The notes below the pieces were generated by a model. The model made no database searches. It saw only the letters and a list, made by a program, of their open reading frames with translations, and was not told the origin of the DNA. The translations under genes were made by a program, and so were the position numbers. This document shows, piece by piece, positions 1 through 8,261 of a stretch of DNA of 64,000 nt. This DNA comes from Herpetosiphon giganteus. Its GTDB lineage: Bacteria; Chloroflexota; Chloroflexia; Chloroflexales; Herpetosiphonaceae. Position 1 is the first letter of the stretch. Each line of letters starts with the position of its first letter. The stretch is from NCBI RefSeq assembly GCF_016907925.1, contig NZ_JAFBCZ010000004.1, forward strand, positions 229,796 to 293,795. The letters run 5' to 3'.

Positions 1-519
1 TACGAACAACACAAGGCTGAAATTGATGGAATTTTGGCCCGTTACCCTGTCGATCGCAAACGCTCGGCCTTGTTGCCGTTGTTATATTTGGCCCAAGATG
101 TCTATGGTCGCTTGAATCGCGATTCAATTCGCGAAGTGGCCGAGATTCTCGATTTGCCCTATACCGATGTTTTTGAGGTCGTAGGTTTTTATACACTCTT
201 TTATAACGAAGACGTTGGCAAGATTGTGCTCGATGTCTGCGACGACGTGCCATGCTGCTTCTGTGGCGCTGAAGAGCTGGTCGCCGACTTAGAAAATCGG
301 CTTGGGATCAAAGCAGGCGAAACGACCAAGGATAAGGTCTTTACCCTGCGCCGCGTGAAATGTATTGCCGCTTGCGATCAAGCCCCTGTGCTGCAAGCCA
401 ACTTAGAGTTTCACAATCGCGTCTTGCCTGATAAAGTCGAAGCTATGCTCACCAAGCTGCGCAACGATGTCGAAGCTGGCAAGCCCGTGAGCATCTCTGG
501 CCGCCTTGCAGAACGCTAG
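1..519 (+). CDS. nuoE: NADH-quinone oxidoreductase subunit E (5' end missing)
   Basis: NuoE is the small 2Fe-2S subunit of the NADH dehydrogenase arm of respiratory complex I, on the cytoplasmic side of the membrane. The reading frame is open from base 1, so the true start lies before the window; the TTG at 34 is internal. The four cluster cysteines are visible as a C-x4-C pair (VCDDVPC) and a C-x3-C pair (KCIAAC) about 40 residues later, the usual thioredoxin-like ferredoxin layout. The next gene is nuoF, 91 bases on. A block of 7-bp-period repeats begins two bases after the stop codon. The family assignment is secure. Confidence 0.93.
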   Translation, partial: YEQHKAEIDGILARYPVDRKRSALLPLLYLAQDVYGRLNRDSIREVAEILDLPYTDVFEVVGFYTLFYNEDVGKIVLDVCDDVPCCFCGAEELVADLENRLGIKAGETTKDKVFTLRRVKCIAACDQAPVLQANLEFHNRVLPDKVEAMLTKLRNDVEAGKPVSISGRLAER

Positions 520-522
520 TCT

Positions 523-598
523 AAGGATGAAGGATGAGGGCTGAAGGATGAAATGGCTTCGGTTATATTCATACTTCATCATTCATACTTCATAATTC
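523..598. repeat. 7-bp-period repeat block between nuoE and nuoF
   Basis: The first half is built of AGGATGA-like heptamers (523-552), and the second half of TTCATAC/TTCATCA-like heptamers (568-598), which are roughly complementary. A weak stem could form in the nuoE-nuoF transcript. The same words recur at 6997-7060, 7203-7286, 30445-30640 and around 61930. The block starts two bases after the nuoE stop and ends just before the nuoF ribosome-binding site. Confidence 0.7.
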
Positions 599-610
599 GT
601 GAGGGTGCTT

Positions 611-1879
611 ATGCCTAAGACAGAAATCAAAGAACATATTGTGATGCGCAATCGCGATATTGAAAATATTCGCGATCTCGATGTGTATCTGGCAAATGGT
701 GGGTATGCAATGGCCAAGCAAGCCTTGACCAGCATGACTCCCGCCGCAATTATCGACGAAGTTAAAAAATCGGGCTTGCGCGGTCGTGGCGGCGCTGGCT
801 TCCCCACCGGGGTTAAATGGAGCTTTGTTCCCAAGGAATTAAACCCCAAATATTTGGTGGTTAACGCCGATGAGAGCGAGCCAGGCACGTTCAACAACCA
901 CGAAATTATCGACGAAAATCCGCATCAATTGCTCGAAGGGATTGTGATCAGTGCCTTTGCAATTGGCGCAAACGTCGCTTATATCTACATTCGCGGCGAG
1001 TTTGCCTATGGCGCACGCTTCCTTGAGCAAAAAATTGCTGAAGCTCGCGAACGTGGCTTAATTGGCAAGAATTTGTTTGGCTCAGGCTACGATGTGGAAA
1101 TATATGTCCATCGCGGCGCTGGAGCCTACATTTGTGGCGAAGAAACCGCCTTGCTCGAATCGCTCGAAGGCAAGATTGGCCAGCCACGTTTGAAGCCACC
1201 CTTCCCAGCAGTCGCAGGCTTGTATGCCAAGCCAACCGTGGTCAACAACGTCGAAACCTTGACCAACGTGCCACGAATTATCGAAAAAGGCGCTGATTGG
1301 TTCCGCTCGTTCGGTACCGAAAAATCGCCTGGCACCAAGGCAGTTTCAATTAGCGGCCACGTCAAAAACCCTGGCAACTATGAAATTCCCTTGGGCATCA
1401 CGATTCGCGAGTTCATTTTCGATTGGGCTGGCGGCATGCGCGACCCAAATCTACCCTTGAAGTTCATCATTCCAGGCGGCGCTTCATCCAACTGGCTCAC
1501 CGAGGAACACCTCGATTTGCCAATGACATGGGATGATATGGCCGCTGCTGGCACGATGCTTGGCTCAGGCGCGATGGTCGTGCTCGATACCTCGGTTCCG
1601 GTGGTGCGGGCGGCATTGAAGGTCGACGAATTCTTCAAACACGAATCGTGTGGCAAGTGTTCGCCCTGCCGCGAAGGCACGCACTTCTTGGTCAAGGTTT
1701 GGGAGCGGATCGACGAAGGCCACGGGCGAGTTGGCGATATTGAGTTGCTGGCTGATGTTGGCAAGCAGATGCTTGGCAAGTGTTTCTGCCCACTGGGCGA
1801 TTCATCAGTCTCAGCGGTCAATAGCGCAATCAAATTCTTCCGGCCTGAGCTTGATGCAGCGATCGATGCACAGCACTAA
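611..1879 (+). CDS. nuoF: NADH-quinone oxidoreductase subunit F
   Basis: NuoF is the 51-kDa-type subunit of complex I that binds NADH, FMN and a 4Fe-4S cluster, passing electrons to NuoE and NuoG. The 422-residue protein shows the FMN-binding glycine-rich motif GRGGAGFPTG near residue 60, the GAGAYICGEETALLESLEG nucleotide motif near 175, and the cluster motif ESCGKCSPCREG with the distant fourth cysteine in GKCFCPLG. An in-frame GTG lies at 599, but the ATG at 611 is chosen because GAGGGTG sits four bases before it. Length and motifs are normal for the family. Confidence 0.95.
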   Translation: MPKTEIKEHIVMRNRDIENIRDLDVYLANGGYAMAKQALTSMTPAAIIDEVKKSGLRGRGGAGFPTGVKWSFVPKELNPKYLVVNADESEPGTFNNHEIIDENPHQLLEGIVISAFAIGANVAYIYIRGEFAYGARFLEQKIAEARERGLIGKNLFGSGYDVEIYVHRGAGAYICGEETALLESLEGKIGQPRLKPPFPAVAGLYAKPTVVNNVETLTNVPRIIEKGADWFRSFGTEKSPGTKAVSISGHVKNPGNYEIPLGITIREFIFDWAGGMRDPNLPLKFIIPGGASSNWLTEEHLDLPMTWDDMAAAGTMLGSGAMVVLDTSVPVVRAALKVDEFFKHESCGKCSPCREGTHFLVKVWERIDEGHGRVGDIELLADVGKQMLGKCFCPLGDSSVSAVNSAIKFFRPELDAAIDAQH

Positions 1880-1890
1880 GATTTATTGAT

Positions 1891-2483
1891 CGTTTCAATT
1901 GCTCTAGCCACGAATTGCACGAATTACACGAATAATTATTGCCACCATTGTAGTTTACGAATGTAGCCATGGCATCTGACCAGATACTGGAGTAAGCAAT
2001 GGCCAATATTGTTCACGGCGAATTATCATATCAAGTTATTGGTTCGGCAATGGAAGTTCACCGAACGCTAGGCCCAGGCTTTTTAGAGTCAGTCTATCAA
2101 AAAGCGCTCGCTCATGAGCTTTTGCTGCGCCAAGTAGCATTTGCAGAACAAGTTCCGCTGATAGTTCGCTATAAAGAAGCAGTTGTTAAAGAAGCAGTTG
2201 TTGGAGATTTCATTGCGGATTTTGTGATTGATACATGCATTATTATCGAAATAAAAGCAATATCAACCTTACATCCAAAACATGAAGCTCAAACGCTGAA
2301 TTATATAACCTTGACTGGTTTTCGCTTAGGTTTGTTGATAAATTTTGGTGCACATTCACTTCAATATAAACGAATTGTAAAATAGCGCTTATGTTGAATG
2401 ATAATGAACATCCAACACGCTGGCAAAGCAAGAACCTAATCTGTGAAATTCGTGTAATTCGTGGCTAAAAAGTAATTGAAACG
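1891..2483 (+). mobile_element. Inverted-repeat-bounded GxxExxY cassette inserted in the nuo operon
   Basis: The gap between nuoF and nuoG holds a segment whose two ends are inverted copies. The outer tip CGTTTCAATT (1891-1900) is matched by its complement at 2474-2483. Inside each tip lies TAGCCACGAATT followed by 9-bp-period units of CACGAATT type (left 1905-1931, right about 2440-2466). The right copy lacks one 9-bp unit of the left. A single gene, the GxxExxY protein, lies inside. No transposase and no clear target duplication are visible. The cassette fits between the nuoF stop (11 bases away) and the nuoG start (26 bases away) without breaking either gene. That it moves as a unit is inferred. 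Confidence 0.6.
1999..2385 (+). CDS. GxxExxY family protein (PD-(D/E)XK nuclease-like fold)
   Basis: This 128-residue protein carries the family signature GPGFLESVYQKAL (G-x-x-E-x-x-Y) near residue 25, followed by the conserved core ending DFIADFVID...IIIEIKA. The D and the E-x-K there match the PD-(D/E)XK nuclease fold assigned to Pfam PDDEXK_3; activity is not established to my knowledge. The start ATG has GGAGTAAGCA just before it. A 15-bp tandem duplication (2173-2202) inserts five residues (KEAVV twice) between the usual 'VRYK' and 'VVGDF' strands. The gene sits inside an inverted-repeat cassette in an operon where it has no known role, so it is a passenger rather than a complex I subunit. 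Confidence 0.85.
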   Translation: MANIVHGELSYQVIGSAMEVHRTLGPGFLESVYQKALAHELLLRQVAFAEQVPLIVRYKEAVVKEAVVGDFIADFVIDTCIIIEIKAISTLHPKHEAQTLNYITLTGFRLGLLINFGAHSLQYKRIVK

Positions 2484-2509
2484 TACTTTATACAAGAAAG
2501 GGCAGCCTC

Positions 2510-5251
2510 ATGCCTGATATGGTTACGTTGACGATTGATGGGCAGACGGTCTCGGTGCCAAAAGGCACCTTGGTCGTCGAAGCTGCCCGTCAGGTCGAAA
2601 ATCTGATTCCGGTGTTCTGCTATCACCCCAAAATGGCTCCCGTCGGCATGTGCCGGATGTGTGTGGTCAAGGTGGGAACGCCCAAGATGGACCCAGCCAC
2701 CCGCCAGCCCGTCGTTGATGCCGATGGCAAATCGGTAATTGCGATGATGCCGCGCTTGCAAACCGCCTGTACCACGCCGGTCAGCGAAGGTATGGTGGTA
2801 GTAACCCAAGATTCCGAAGTTGAGCACGCTCAGCGCGGTGTGTTGGAAGCCTTGCTCACCAGCCACCCACTCGATTGCCCAGTTTGTGATAAGGGCGGCG
2901 AATGCCCATTGCAAAACTTGACCATGGGTTGGGGGCCGGGCAAAACTCGCTTCGACTACAACGATAAAGTGCACTTTGAAAAACCAGTGCCACTTGGCGA
3001 TTTAATTTATCTCGACCGCGAACGCTGTATCTTGTGCGCCCGCTGTGTGCGCTTCCAAGACGAAATTGCAGGCGATCCAGTGCTAGGTTTCTACAATCGT
3101 GGCCGCGCTTGGCACATCATCTCGCAATCCGACCCAGAATTTGATAGCAAGTTCTCGGGCAACACCACCGACATCTGTCCGGTGGGCGCGTTGACCTCAG
3201 CCGACTTCCGCTTCAAAGCTCGGGTTTGGGAATTGCAGCCAATTCCAACGGTCTGTAATCACTGCTCAGTTGGCTGTAACATGACCTTCGATACCCGCTC
3301 GAACGACATCAAACGGGTCATGCCACGCGAAAACGATGCAGTCAATGAAATTTGGCTGTGTGATCGTGGGCGCTTCGGCCATCACTTCAATACCAGCAAG
3401 CAACGCCTGACCACGCCATTGGTGCGCAAGGCTGGCAAACTGCAAGAAGCAACGTGGGAAGAAGCCTTGAGCATCGTTGCCCAACAACTTGATGGCATTC
3501 GCAGCACCACGGGCGGCAAAGCCATCGGTGGTTTGGCAGGCACATCGTTGGCCAACGAAGATCTCTACGCCTTCCAACGCTTCTTCCGCGAAACGCTTGG
3601 CTCGGCCAATATCGATCATCGCTCAGGCTCGGCCTTGGACTTGCCGCTTGATGACGCTGGTGCGCAATATGGCATTCGCAGCGGCACCGATCTTTCGACC
3701 CTTGGCAAAGGCACGGTTGTGCTGGTGTTTGGCGCAGATCCCGAAGAAGAAGCGCCAGTGCACTTGCTACGGATTCGTGGCATCAACACCCGTGGCGGCA
3801 GTGTAATTACGCTCAATGGCCGCCCAACCAAGCTCGATAGCATTGCCAAGCACGCCTTGCGCTACAAATATGGCAGCGAAAGCGCCATTTTGGCCGCCTT
3901 GCTCAAGCCATTGCTCGATAGCACGCCAGCCGATGGCAAACGCGCAACCTTGCGTGGTTTCAACGATTTGGTGGCCGCGCTCAAAGGCTTCAATCTCGAT
4001 GAACAAGCAAGCGGCATTAGCGCCGATAAGCTCAATACAGTTGCAGAGCTGATCAACAGCGCCGAAAACTTGGTGATCTTCTATGGTCGCGATGCCTTGA
4101 CCGCTGGCGCAAGCGTGCCTGCTGGCTTGGCCAACCTTTTGGTAATGACCCGCAAAGCTGGCGCTACCAATAGCGGCTTGATTAGCTTGCTCAAAGGCGC
4201 AAATGCTCGTGGCGCGCTTGATTTGGGCGTGCGGCCTGACCGTGGGCCAAATTATGCAGCGTTGAGCAATGCAGGCCTTGATGCCAAGCAAATGCTGAGC
4301 GCCGCCCGCGAAGGCAAACTCAAAGCCCTGTATGTCGCTGGGGTTGATCCCGTTGGCGATAATCCTGCTGCTGCCGAAAGCTTGAAGAAACTTGGTTTGT
4401 TGGTTGTGCAAGAGCTGTTCTTGACCGAAACCGCCAAATTGGCCGATGTGGTCTTACCAGTCTTGAGCGTTGCCGAGCGCGAAGGAACATACACCAACGC
4501 CGAACGCCGCGTTCAGCGCTTCCGCCAAGCAATTCGCCCAACGATCAATGCTCGGCCCGACTGGCAAATTTTGCAAGCCTTGGCCAACCAATTGGTTTCC
4601 GAAGCCGTCTTGAGCGCTGCTGGTGGCGATAAGAGCCGCAAGCAAACCCGCCGCGAAGAAGATAAAGCCCGGGTACGCAGCGAATGGACGTATGCTTCGC
4701 CAGCAGAAATTCTGATGGATATTCAAGCCAATGTTGCTGGCTACAAAGGCGTGAGCTATGCCAGCTTGCAAGGCCCAACTGGCCAATGGGGCCGCCAAGC
4801 CAACGAAAACTACTACTTCGATGGCACTTCCTACCAAAATACTGGTGGCTTGGGTGTGCAATTGCCAGCAGCGGTCGAAACCAGCTCAATCCAAACCTTG
4901 CAGCCATTCAGCGTTAGCACGCCAGCCAGCGTTGCCGACCGCCCATGGACTTTGGTTGGCGCAACCTTCTTGTATGATGATGGCGCGTTGCTGACCGACA
5001 CCGACTTGCTGAATAACCGCAAAGCCAAAGCTGTGGTCGCACTCAACCCAGTTGATGCCGATAAACTTGGGGTCAAAAATGGCGAGCGCGTGACCGTTAG
5101 CTCTGGTCGTGGCAGCCTTAGTTTGCCAGTTCACCGTACCAAACTTGCGCCCGAAGGCGTAGTCGTCGTACCTGTTGGGGTTAATAATGTGGGCTTGGTC
5201 AGCGTCGTCGAAGGTGGCGCAACGCCAGTAGCCATTCGTCGGGAGGCCTAG
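2510..5251 (+). CDS. nuoG: NADH-quinone oxidoreductase subunit G
   Basis: NuoG is the large iron-sulfur subunit of the peripheral arm of complex I. The 913-residue protein begins with a 2Fe-2S ferredoxin domain (cysteines in VFCYHP, GMCRMC and QTACTT). The histidine-ligated cluster motif HPLDCPVCDKGGECPLQ lies near residue 122. Two 4Fe-4S motifs follow (CILCARC...CPVGAL), then CNHCSVGC at the start of the molybdopterin-oxidoreductase-like domain that fills the rest. A dinucleotide-binding-like C-terminal domain closes the protein. The start follows GAAAGGGCAGCCTC. It is separated from nuoF by the GxxExxY cassette and is followed by nuoH after three bases. Confidence 0.95.
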   Translation: MPDMVTLTIDGQTVSVPKGTLVVEAARQVENLIPVFCYHPKMAPVGMCRMCVVKVGTPKMDPATRQPVVDADGKSVIAMMPRLQTACTTPVSEGMVVVTQDSEVEHAQRGVLEALLTSHPLDCPVCDKGGECPLQNLTMGWGPGKTRFDYNDKVHFEKPVPLGDLIYLDRERCILCARCVRFQDEIAGDPVLGFYNRGRAWHIISQSDPEFDSKFSGNTTDICPVGALTSADFRFKARVWELQPIPTVCNHCSVGCNMTFDTRSNDIKRVMPRENDAVNEIWLCDRGRFGHHFNTSKQRLTTPLVRKAGKLQEATWEEALSIVAQQLDGIRSTTGGKAIGGLAGTSLANEDLYAFQRFFRETLGSANIDHRSGSALDLPLDDAGAQYGIRSGTDLSTLGKGTVVLVFGADPEEEAPVHLLRIRGINTRGGSVITLNGRPTKLDSIAKHALRYKYGSESAILAALLKPLLDSTPADGKRATLRGFNDLVAALKGFNLDEQASGISADKLNTVAELINSAENLVIFYGRDALTAGASVPAGLANLLVMTRKAGATNSGLISLLKGANARGALDLGVRPDRGPNYAALSNAGLDAKQMLSAAREGKLKALYVAGVDPVGDNPAAAESLKKLGLLVVQELFLTETAKLADVVLPVLSVAEREGTYTNAERRVQRFRQAIRPTINARPDWQILQALANQLVSEAVLSAAGGDKSRKQTRREEDKARVRSEWTYASPAEILMDIQANVAGYKGVSYASLQGPTGQWGRQANENYYFDGTSYQNTGGLGVQLPAAVETSSIQTLQPFSVSTPASVADRPWTLVGATFLYDDGALLTDTDLLNNRKAKAVVALNPVDADKLGVKNGERVTVSSGRGSLSLPVHRTKLAPEGVVVVPVGVNNVGLVSVVEGGATPVAIRREA

Positions 5252-5254
5252 GCC

Positions 5255-6328
5255 ATGCAAGATCGCTCACTATGGGTGATGATTATCCACGCTGTGGTAT
5301 TGGCATTTGCTGCATTGACCAGCTTTGCCTACCTCACGCTGATGGAACGCAAGGTATTGGCGCGCTTGCAACATCGGGTCGGCCCTAATCAGGCTGGCCC
5401 CAATGGCTATTTGCAACCGCTGGCCGATGCAGTCAAGTTGATGTTCAAAGAAGATATTATGCCATCGACCGCCGATAAATGGGTCTTTACGATTGCTCCC
5501 ATTTTGGCGACGATTCCAGCAATTGTAATCTTTGCGGTCATTCCGCTCGGCCCCGATTTGGTCGTGTTCGGCGAGCGCATTCCCTTGGCATTCGCCAGTT
5601 TGAACATTGGCTTGCTCTATTTCTTGGCCGTAACCTCAATCGGCGTGTATGGGATTACGCTTGCTGGTTGGGCCTCGAATAACAAGTATTCAATGCTTGG
5701 CGGCGTGCGTTCGGCAGCGCAAATGATCAGCTATGAATTGGCCTTTGGGCTTTCGGTGCTGGTTCCAGTGATGCTAACGGCCTCGCGCTCAGCAGATGGC
5801 TTTGGCTCGCTTGATTTGGTGCAGATGGTCAACGCGCAGGCTGGCACATGGCTGGGCTTTATTCCCAAGTGGTTTGTCTTTACGCCAACTGGCTTTGTCG
5901 CCTTCTTCTTGTTCTTGATTGCGGCCACTGCTGAAGTGACCCGCGCACCCTTCGACTTGGTTGAAGCTGAACAAGAGTTGGTCGGTGGCTATGCTACCGA
6001 ATATAGCTCGATGAAGTTTGCGCTGTTCTTCATGGCCGAATATATGAAACTGATCGCCATGAGTGGCTTTGCAGCAACCATGTTCCTTGGTGGCTGGCGC
6101 TTCCCATACCTCGAAGACATTGCAGGCAACTGGGGCGCGTTGGTTGGCTTTGTCGTCATCGCCGCCAAAATCTTCTTCTTCTTGTTCTTGTCGATTTGGG
6201 TGCGCGCAAGCTTACCACGGATTCGCTACGACAAGCTGATGGACTTTGGTTGGAAACGCTTGTTACCCGTTTCTTTGGCAACCGTCGTGGCAACCGCTGT
6301 GATCGTCGTCTTGACCAACCCACTCTAA
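5255..6328 (+). CDS. nuoH: NADH-quinone oxidoreductase subunit H
   Basis: NuoH is the membrane subunit joining the peripheral arm to the proton-pumping arm and forming part of the quinone site. The 357-residue protein has about eight hydrophobic segments. It carries the conserved ERKVLARLQHRVGPNQAGP loop after the first helix and the EVTRAPFDLVEAEQELVGGY loop. It starts three bases after nuoG, so the two are translationally coupled. A strong terminator follows at 6347. No nuoI, J, K, L, M or N follows here, so the remaining complex I genes must lie elsewhere, as occurs in other Chloroflexota. Confidence 0.95.
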   Translation: MQDRSLWVMIIHAVVLAFAALTSFAYLTLMERKVLARLQHRVGPNQAGPNGYLQPLADAVKLMFKEDIMPSTADKWVFTIAPILATIPAIVIFAVIPLGPDLVVFGERIPLAFASLNIGLLYFLAVTSIGVYGITLAGWASNNKYSMLGGVRSAAQMISYELAFGLSVLVPVMLTASRSADGFGSLDLVQMVNAQAGTWLGFIPKWFVFTPTGFVAFFLFLIAATAEVTRAPFDLVEAEQELVGGYATEYSSMKFALFFMAEYMKLIAMSGFAATMFLGGWRFPYLEDIAGNWGALVGFVVIAAKIFFFLFLSIWVRASLPRIRYDKLMDFGWKRLLPVSLATVVATAVIVVLTNPL

Positions 6329-6346
6329 ACCAAAGCTTTGGTTGCA

Positions 6347-6380
6347 AGCACTGGTGGAGTAATTCCACCAGTGCTTTTTT
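6347..6380 (+). terminator. Intrinsic terminator of the nuo operon
   Basis: A 12-bp perfect stem (AGCACTGGTGGA at 6347-6358 paired with 6364-6375), a five-base loop and a six-T run follow nuoH by 18 bases. This marks the operon end. Confidence 0.88.
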
Positions 6381-6447
6381 GTCCCTGCAAGATTTTAGCC
6401 TACTCAAGGCTCATTCTTGCTAGCATGTTCGATTTAGGAGAATGGCG

Positions 6448-6996
6448 ATGCTTTTACGTCAAACTGAGCGACTGCAACTGCATGTGCTCGAAGAATTTGA
6501 TGCTCCGCGTGTACTTGAGTTTTATCAGGCCAATGCCGAATTTCGCCGTGATTGGTCGCCGACAATGGATGCCAGTTTTCTGACGCTTGAAGGCCAGCGC
6601 GAACGCTTGCGCAGCGATCGCATTGGGCGTGATCGCGAGCAGGGCTTAGCCCTTTGGATCACCGAAATCGATCAGCCAGCAATTATTGGCATGGTGGCCT
6701 TGCGCAACATTGTACGTGGTGCCTTTTGGTCGTGCCATCTGGGCTACGAAATTCATCAAGCCTACGCCAAGCGCGGCTATATTAGCGAAGCCTTGCAGGC
6801 AGTGATTGAATATGCGTTTGTCGATTTGCGCCTACATCGGATCGAAGCCAACATTATGCCGCGCAATCAACGCTCGATTCGGGTGGTCGAAAAGCTAGGC
6901 TTTGAGCACGAAGGCCTGGCGCGTAAATATCTCAAAATCAATGGCATCTGGGAAGATCATATTCATTATGTGCGCTTGAATGCCGCCGTTGAATAA
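6448..6996 (+). CDS. GNAT family N-acetyltransferase (RimJ/RimL type)
   Basis: A 182-residue acetyl-CoA-dependent acetyltransferase resembling the ribosomal-protein acetylases RimJ/RimL. The fold signature is visible in sequence: 'IGMVALRNIVRGAFWSCHLGYEIHQAYAKRGY' has the beta-bulge strand and a degenerate acetyl-CoA loop (AKRGY), followed by 'RIEANIMPRNQRSIRVVEKLGFEHEG', the typical N-x-x-S-I-x-x-x-E-K-x-G-F motif. ATG codons lie at 6442 and 6448; the second is preferred because AGGAG (6436-6440) is seven bases ahead of it. The substrate is unknown. Its stop codon is followed at once by the 7-bp repeat block. Confidence 0.85.
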   Translation: MLLRQTERLQLHVLEEFDAPRVLEFYQANAEFRRDWSPTMDASFLTLEGQRERLRSDRIGRDREQGLALWITEIDQPAIIGMVALRNIVRGAFWSCHLGYEIHQAYAKRGYISEALQAVIEYAFVDLRLHRIEANIMPRNQRSIRVVEKLGFEHEGLARKYLKINGIWEDHIHYVRLNAAVE

Positions 6997-7286
6997 AGGA
7001 TGAAGGATGAGGGATGAATAAGGATGAAGGATGAGGGATGAATTATGAAGAAAAATTTTCATTCCTCATGACTCTTCCCTCAAACGTTACCTTATTTAGC
7101 CACGAATTGTCCGAATTACACAAATCATATTCCGATAGACAATCGCCAAAAGACTTCAGCCATTTTCCTTCGTGCTCTTCGTGCTCTTCGTGGTTAAATT
7201 TCATCCCTCATCCCTCATAATTCATCCTTACCTCATGTTCTATATTCTCAACTTCATCCCTCATCCTTCATAGTTCATCCTTGGGC
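6997..7286. repeat. Composite intergenic repeat block between GNAT and SDR genes
   Basis: Four word families lie in tandem: AGGATGA heptamers (6997-7050); a solo copy of the CCACGAATT 9-bp class followed by CATATTCCGATAGAC (7099-7141); CTTCGTGCT 9-bp units ending GTGGTTAAATTTCAT (7168-7205); and CATCCCT/CATCCTT heptamers (7203-7286). The block begins directly after the GNAT stop, and its far end supplies the GGA-TGA stop of the SDR gene on the minus strand. No gene was found in it. Confidence 0.7.
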
Positions 7287-8165
7287 AGCTTGTTCTAGCA
7301 CGTTGGCGTAATACGCACCCCAATGGGGCTGGCGGCCATCAACATCGAAGAAGCCATATTCTTCCATCAACGTCCACGAAGCCCACGTTTTGCCAGCTTT
7401 TTGCGCCACATTGGGGTCGCTGGCCAAGGCCACAATTCCCCGTCCAAGATAATAAGGTGTTTCGGATTCGCTATAATGTGGCTCTTTGGCAATCGCATCG
7501 CGCCAATTTTCCTCAGCCACCCCAAAGTGATCAAGCATTTGCTCGGAGCGCAAAAAGCCAGGGGTTACAGTTAATGCAGTTACGCCATGGTCTTTCAAAT
7601 CTTCGTGCATGCCAACAGCGATGCGCATCACGCTGGTTTTGATCAAATCGTAGATACTATGGCCACGATAGTTGAGCGTATCGCCATCGGTTACTTCAAT
7701 AATCAAGCCTTGGCCACGAGCAACCAGCAATGGCGCTGCATAAAATGAGGTAATTAAGTGGGTATCAATAGAATTGTGCAAGAGGTTCAGATTTTTGTGA
7801 ATATCACCTTCCCAGAACTTTTGGCCCCAGACTACTGCCGTCTCGCCGCCCCAAATATCGTTGACCACAATATCAAGCTGGCCTGATTGTTCAGCGTCAA
7901 TCCGTTGAATGAGTGCTTGCACTTGGGCCGAATCACTATGATCAACTTGGACTGCAATGCCCTGACCACCAGCCGCCGTCACCATTTCAGCAGTATCCTC
8001 GATCGTTTCAGCGCGATTGATTGGCGAACGTTGATTGCGCGTGGTGCGGCCTGTACAATAGACGGTTGCGCCAGCCTCGCCCAAGCTGACCGCAATTCCG
8101 CGCCCACAGCCACGGGTTGCCCCAGCTACCAATGCTACTTTGCCTGCTAAAGCTTTAGTTGTCAT
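7275..8165 (-). CDS. SDR family oxidoreductase
   Basis: A 296-residue short-chain dehydrogenase/reductase. The cofactor loop GATRGCGRGIA lies near residue 15 and is followed by CTGRTTR, suggesting NADP(H). The catalytic tyrosine and lysine are in HSIYDLIKTS (Y-x-x-x-K). The C-terminal region is longer than the 250-residue classical forms and includes an unusual 'WGGETAVVWGQKFWEGDIHKNL' segment near the active site, seen in SDRs of unknown substrate. ATG codons occur at 8171 and 8165, both after AGGAGG; the second has the better spacing. The stop codon lies inside the intergenic repeat. The substrate is unknown. Confidence 0.87.
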   Translation of the reverse strand: MTTKALAGKVALVAGATRGCGRGIAVSLGEAGATVYCTGRTTRNQRSPINRAETIEDTAEMVTAAGGQGIAVQVDHSDSAQVQALIQRIDAEQSGQLDIVVNDIWGGETAVVWGQKFWEGDIHKNLNLLHNSIDTHLITSFYAAPLLVARGQGLIIEVTDGDTLNYRGHSIYDLIKTSVMRIAVGMHEDLKDHGVTALTVTPGFLRSEQMLDHFGVAEENWRDAIAKEPHYSESETPYYLGRGIVALASDPNVAQKAGKTWASWTLMEEYGFFDVDGRQPHWGAYYANVLEQAAQG

Positions 8166-8261
8166 CCGCATGATCCTCCTAAAACAACAATCGCACGAAC
8201 GCAGAGTGTAATGCACAAAGCACCTTCACTCAACGGTCATGCGACCGATGTTTGAGCCTGA

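Noticed and set aside
1891..2483. Calling the nuo insert a standard insertion sequence
   Set aside because: There is no transposase and no clear target-site duplication; only the inverted ends support mobility.
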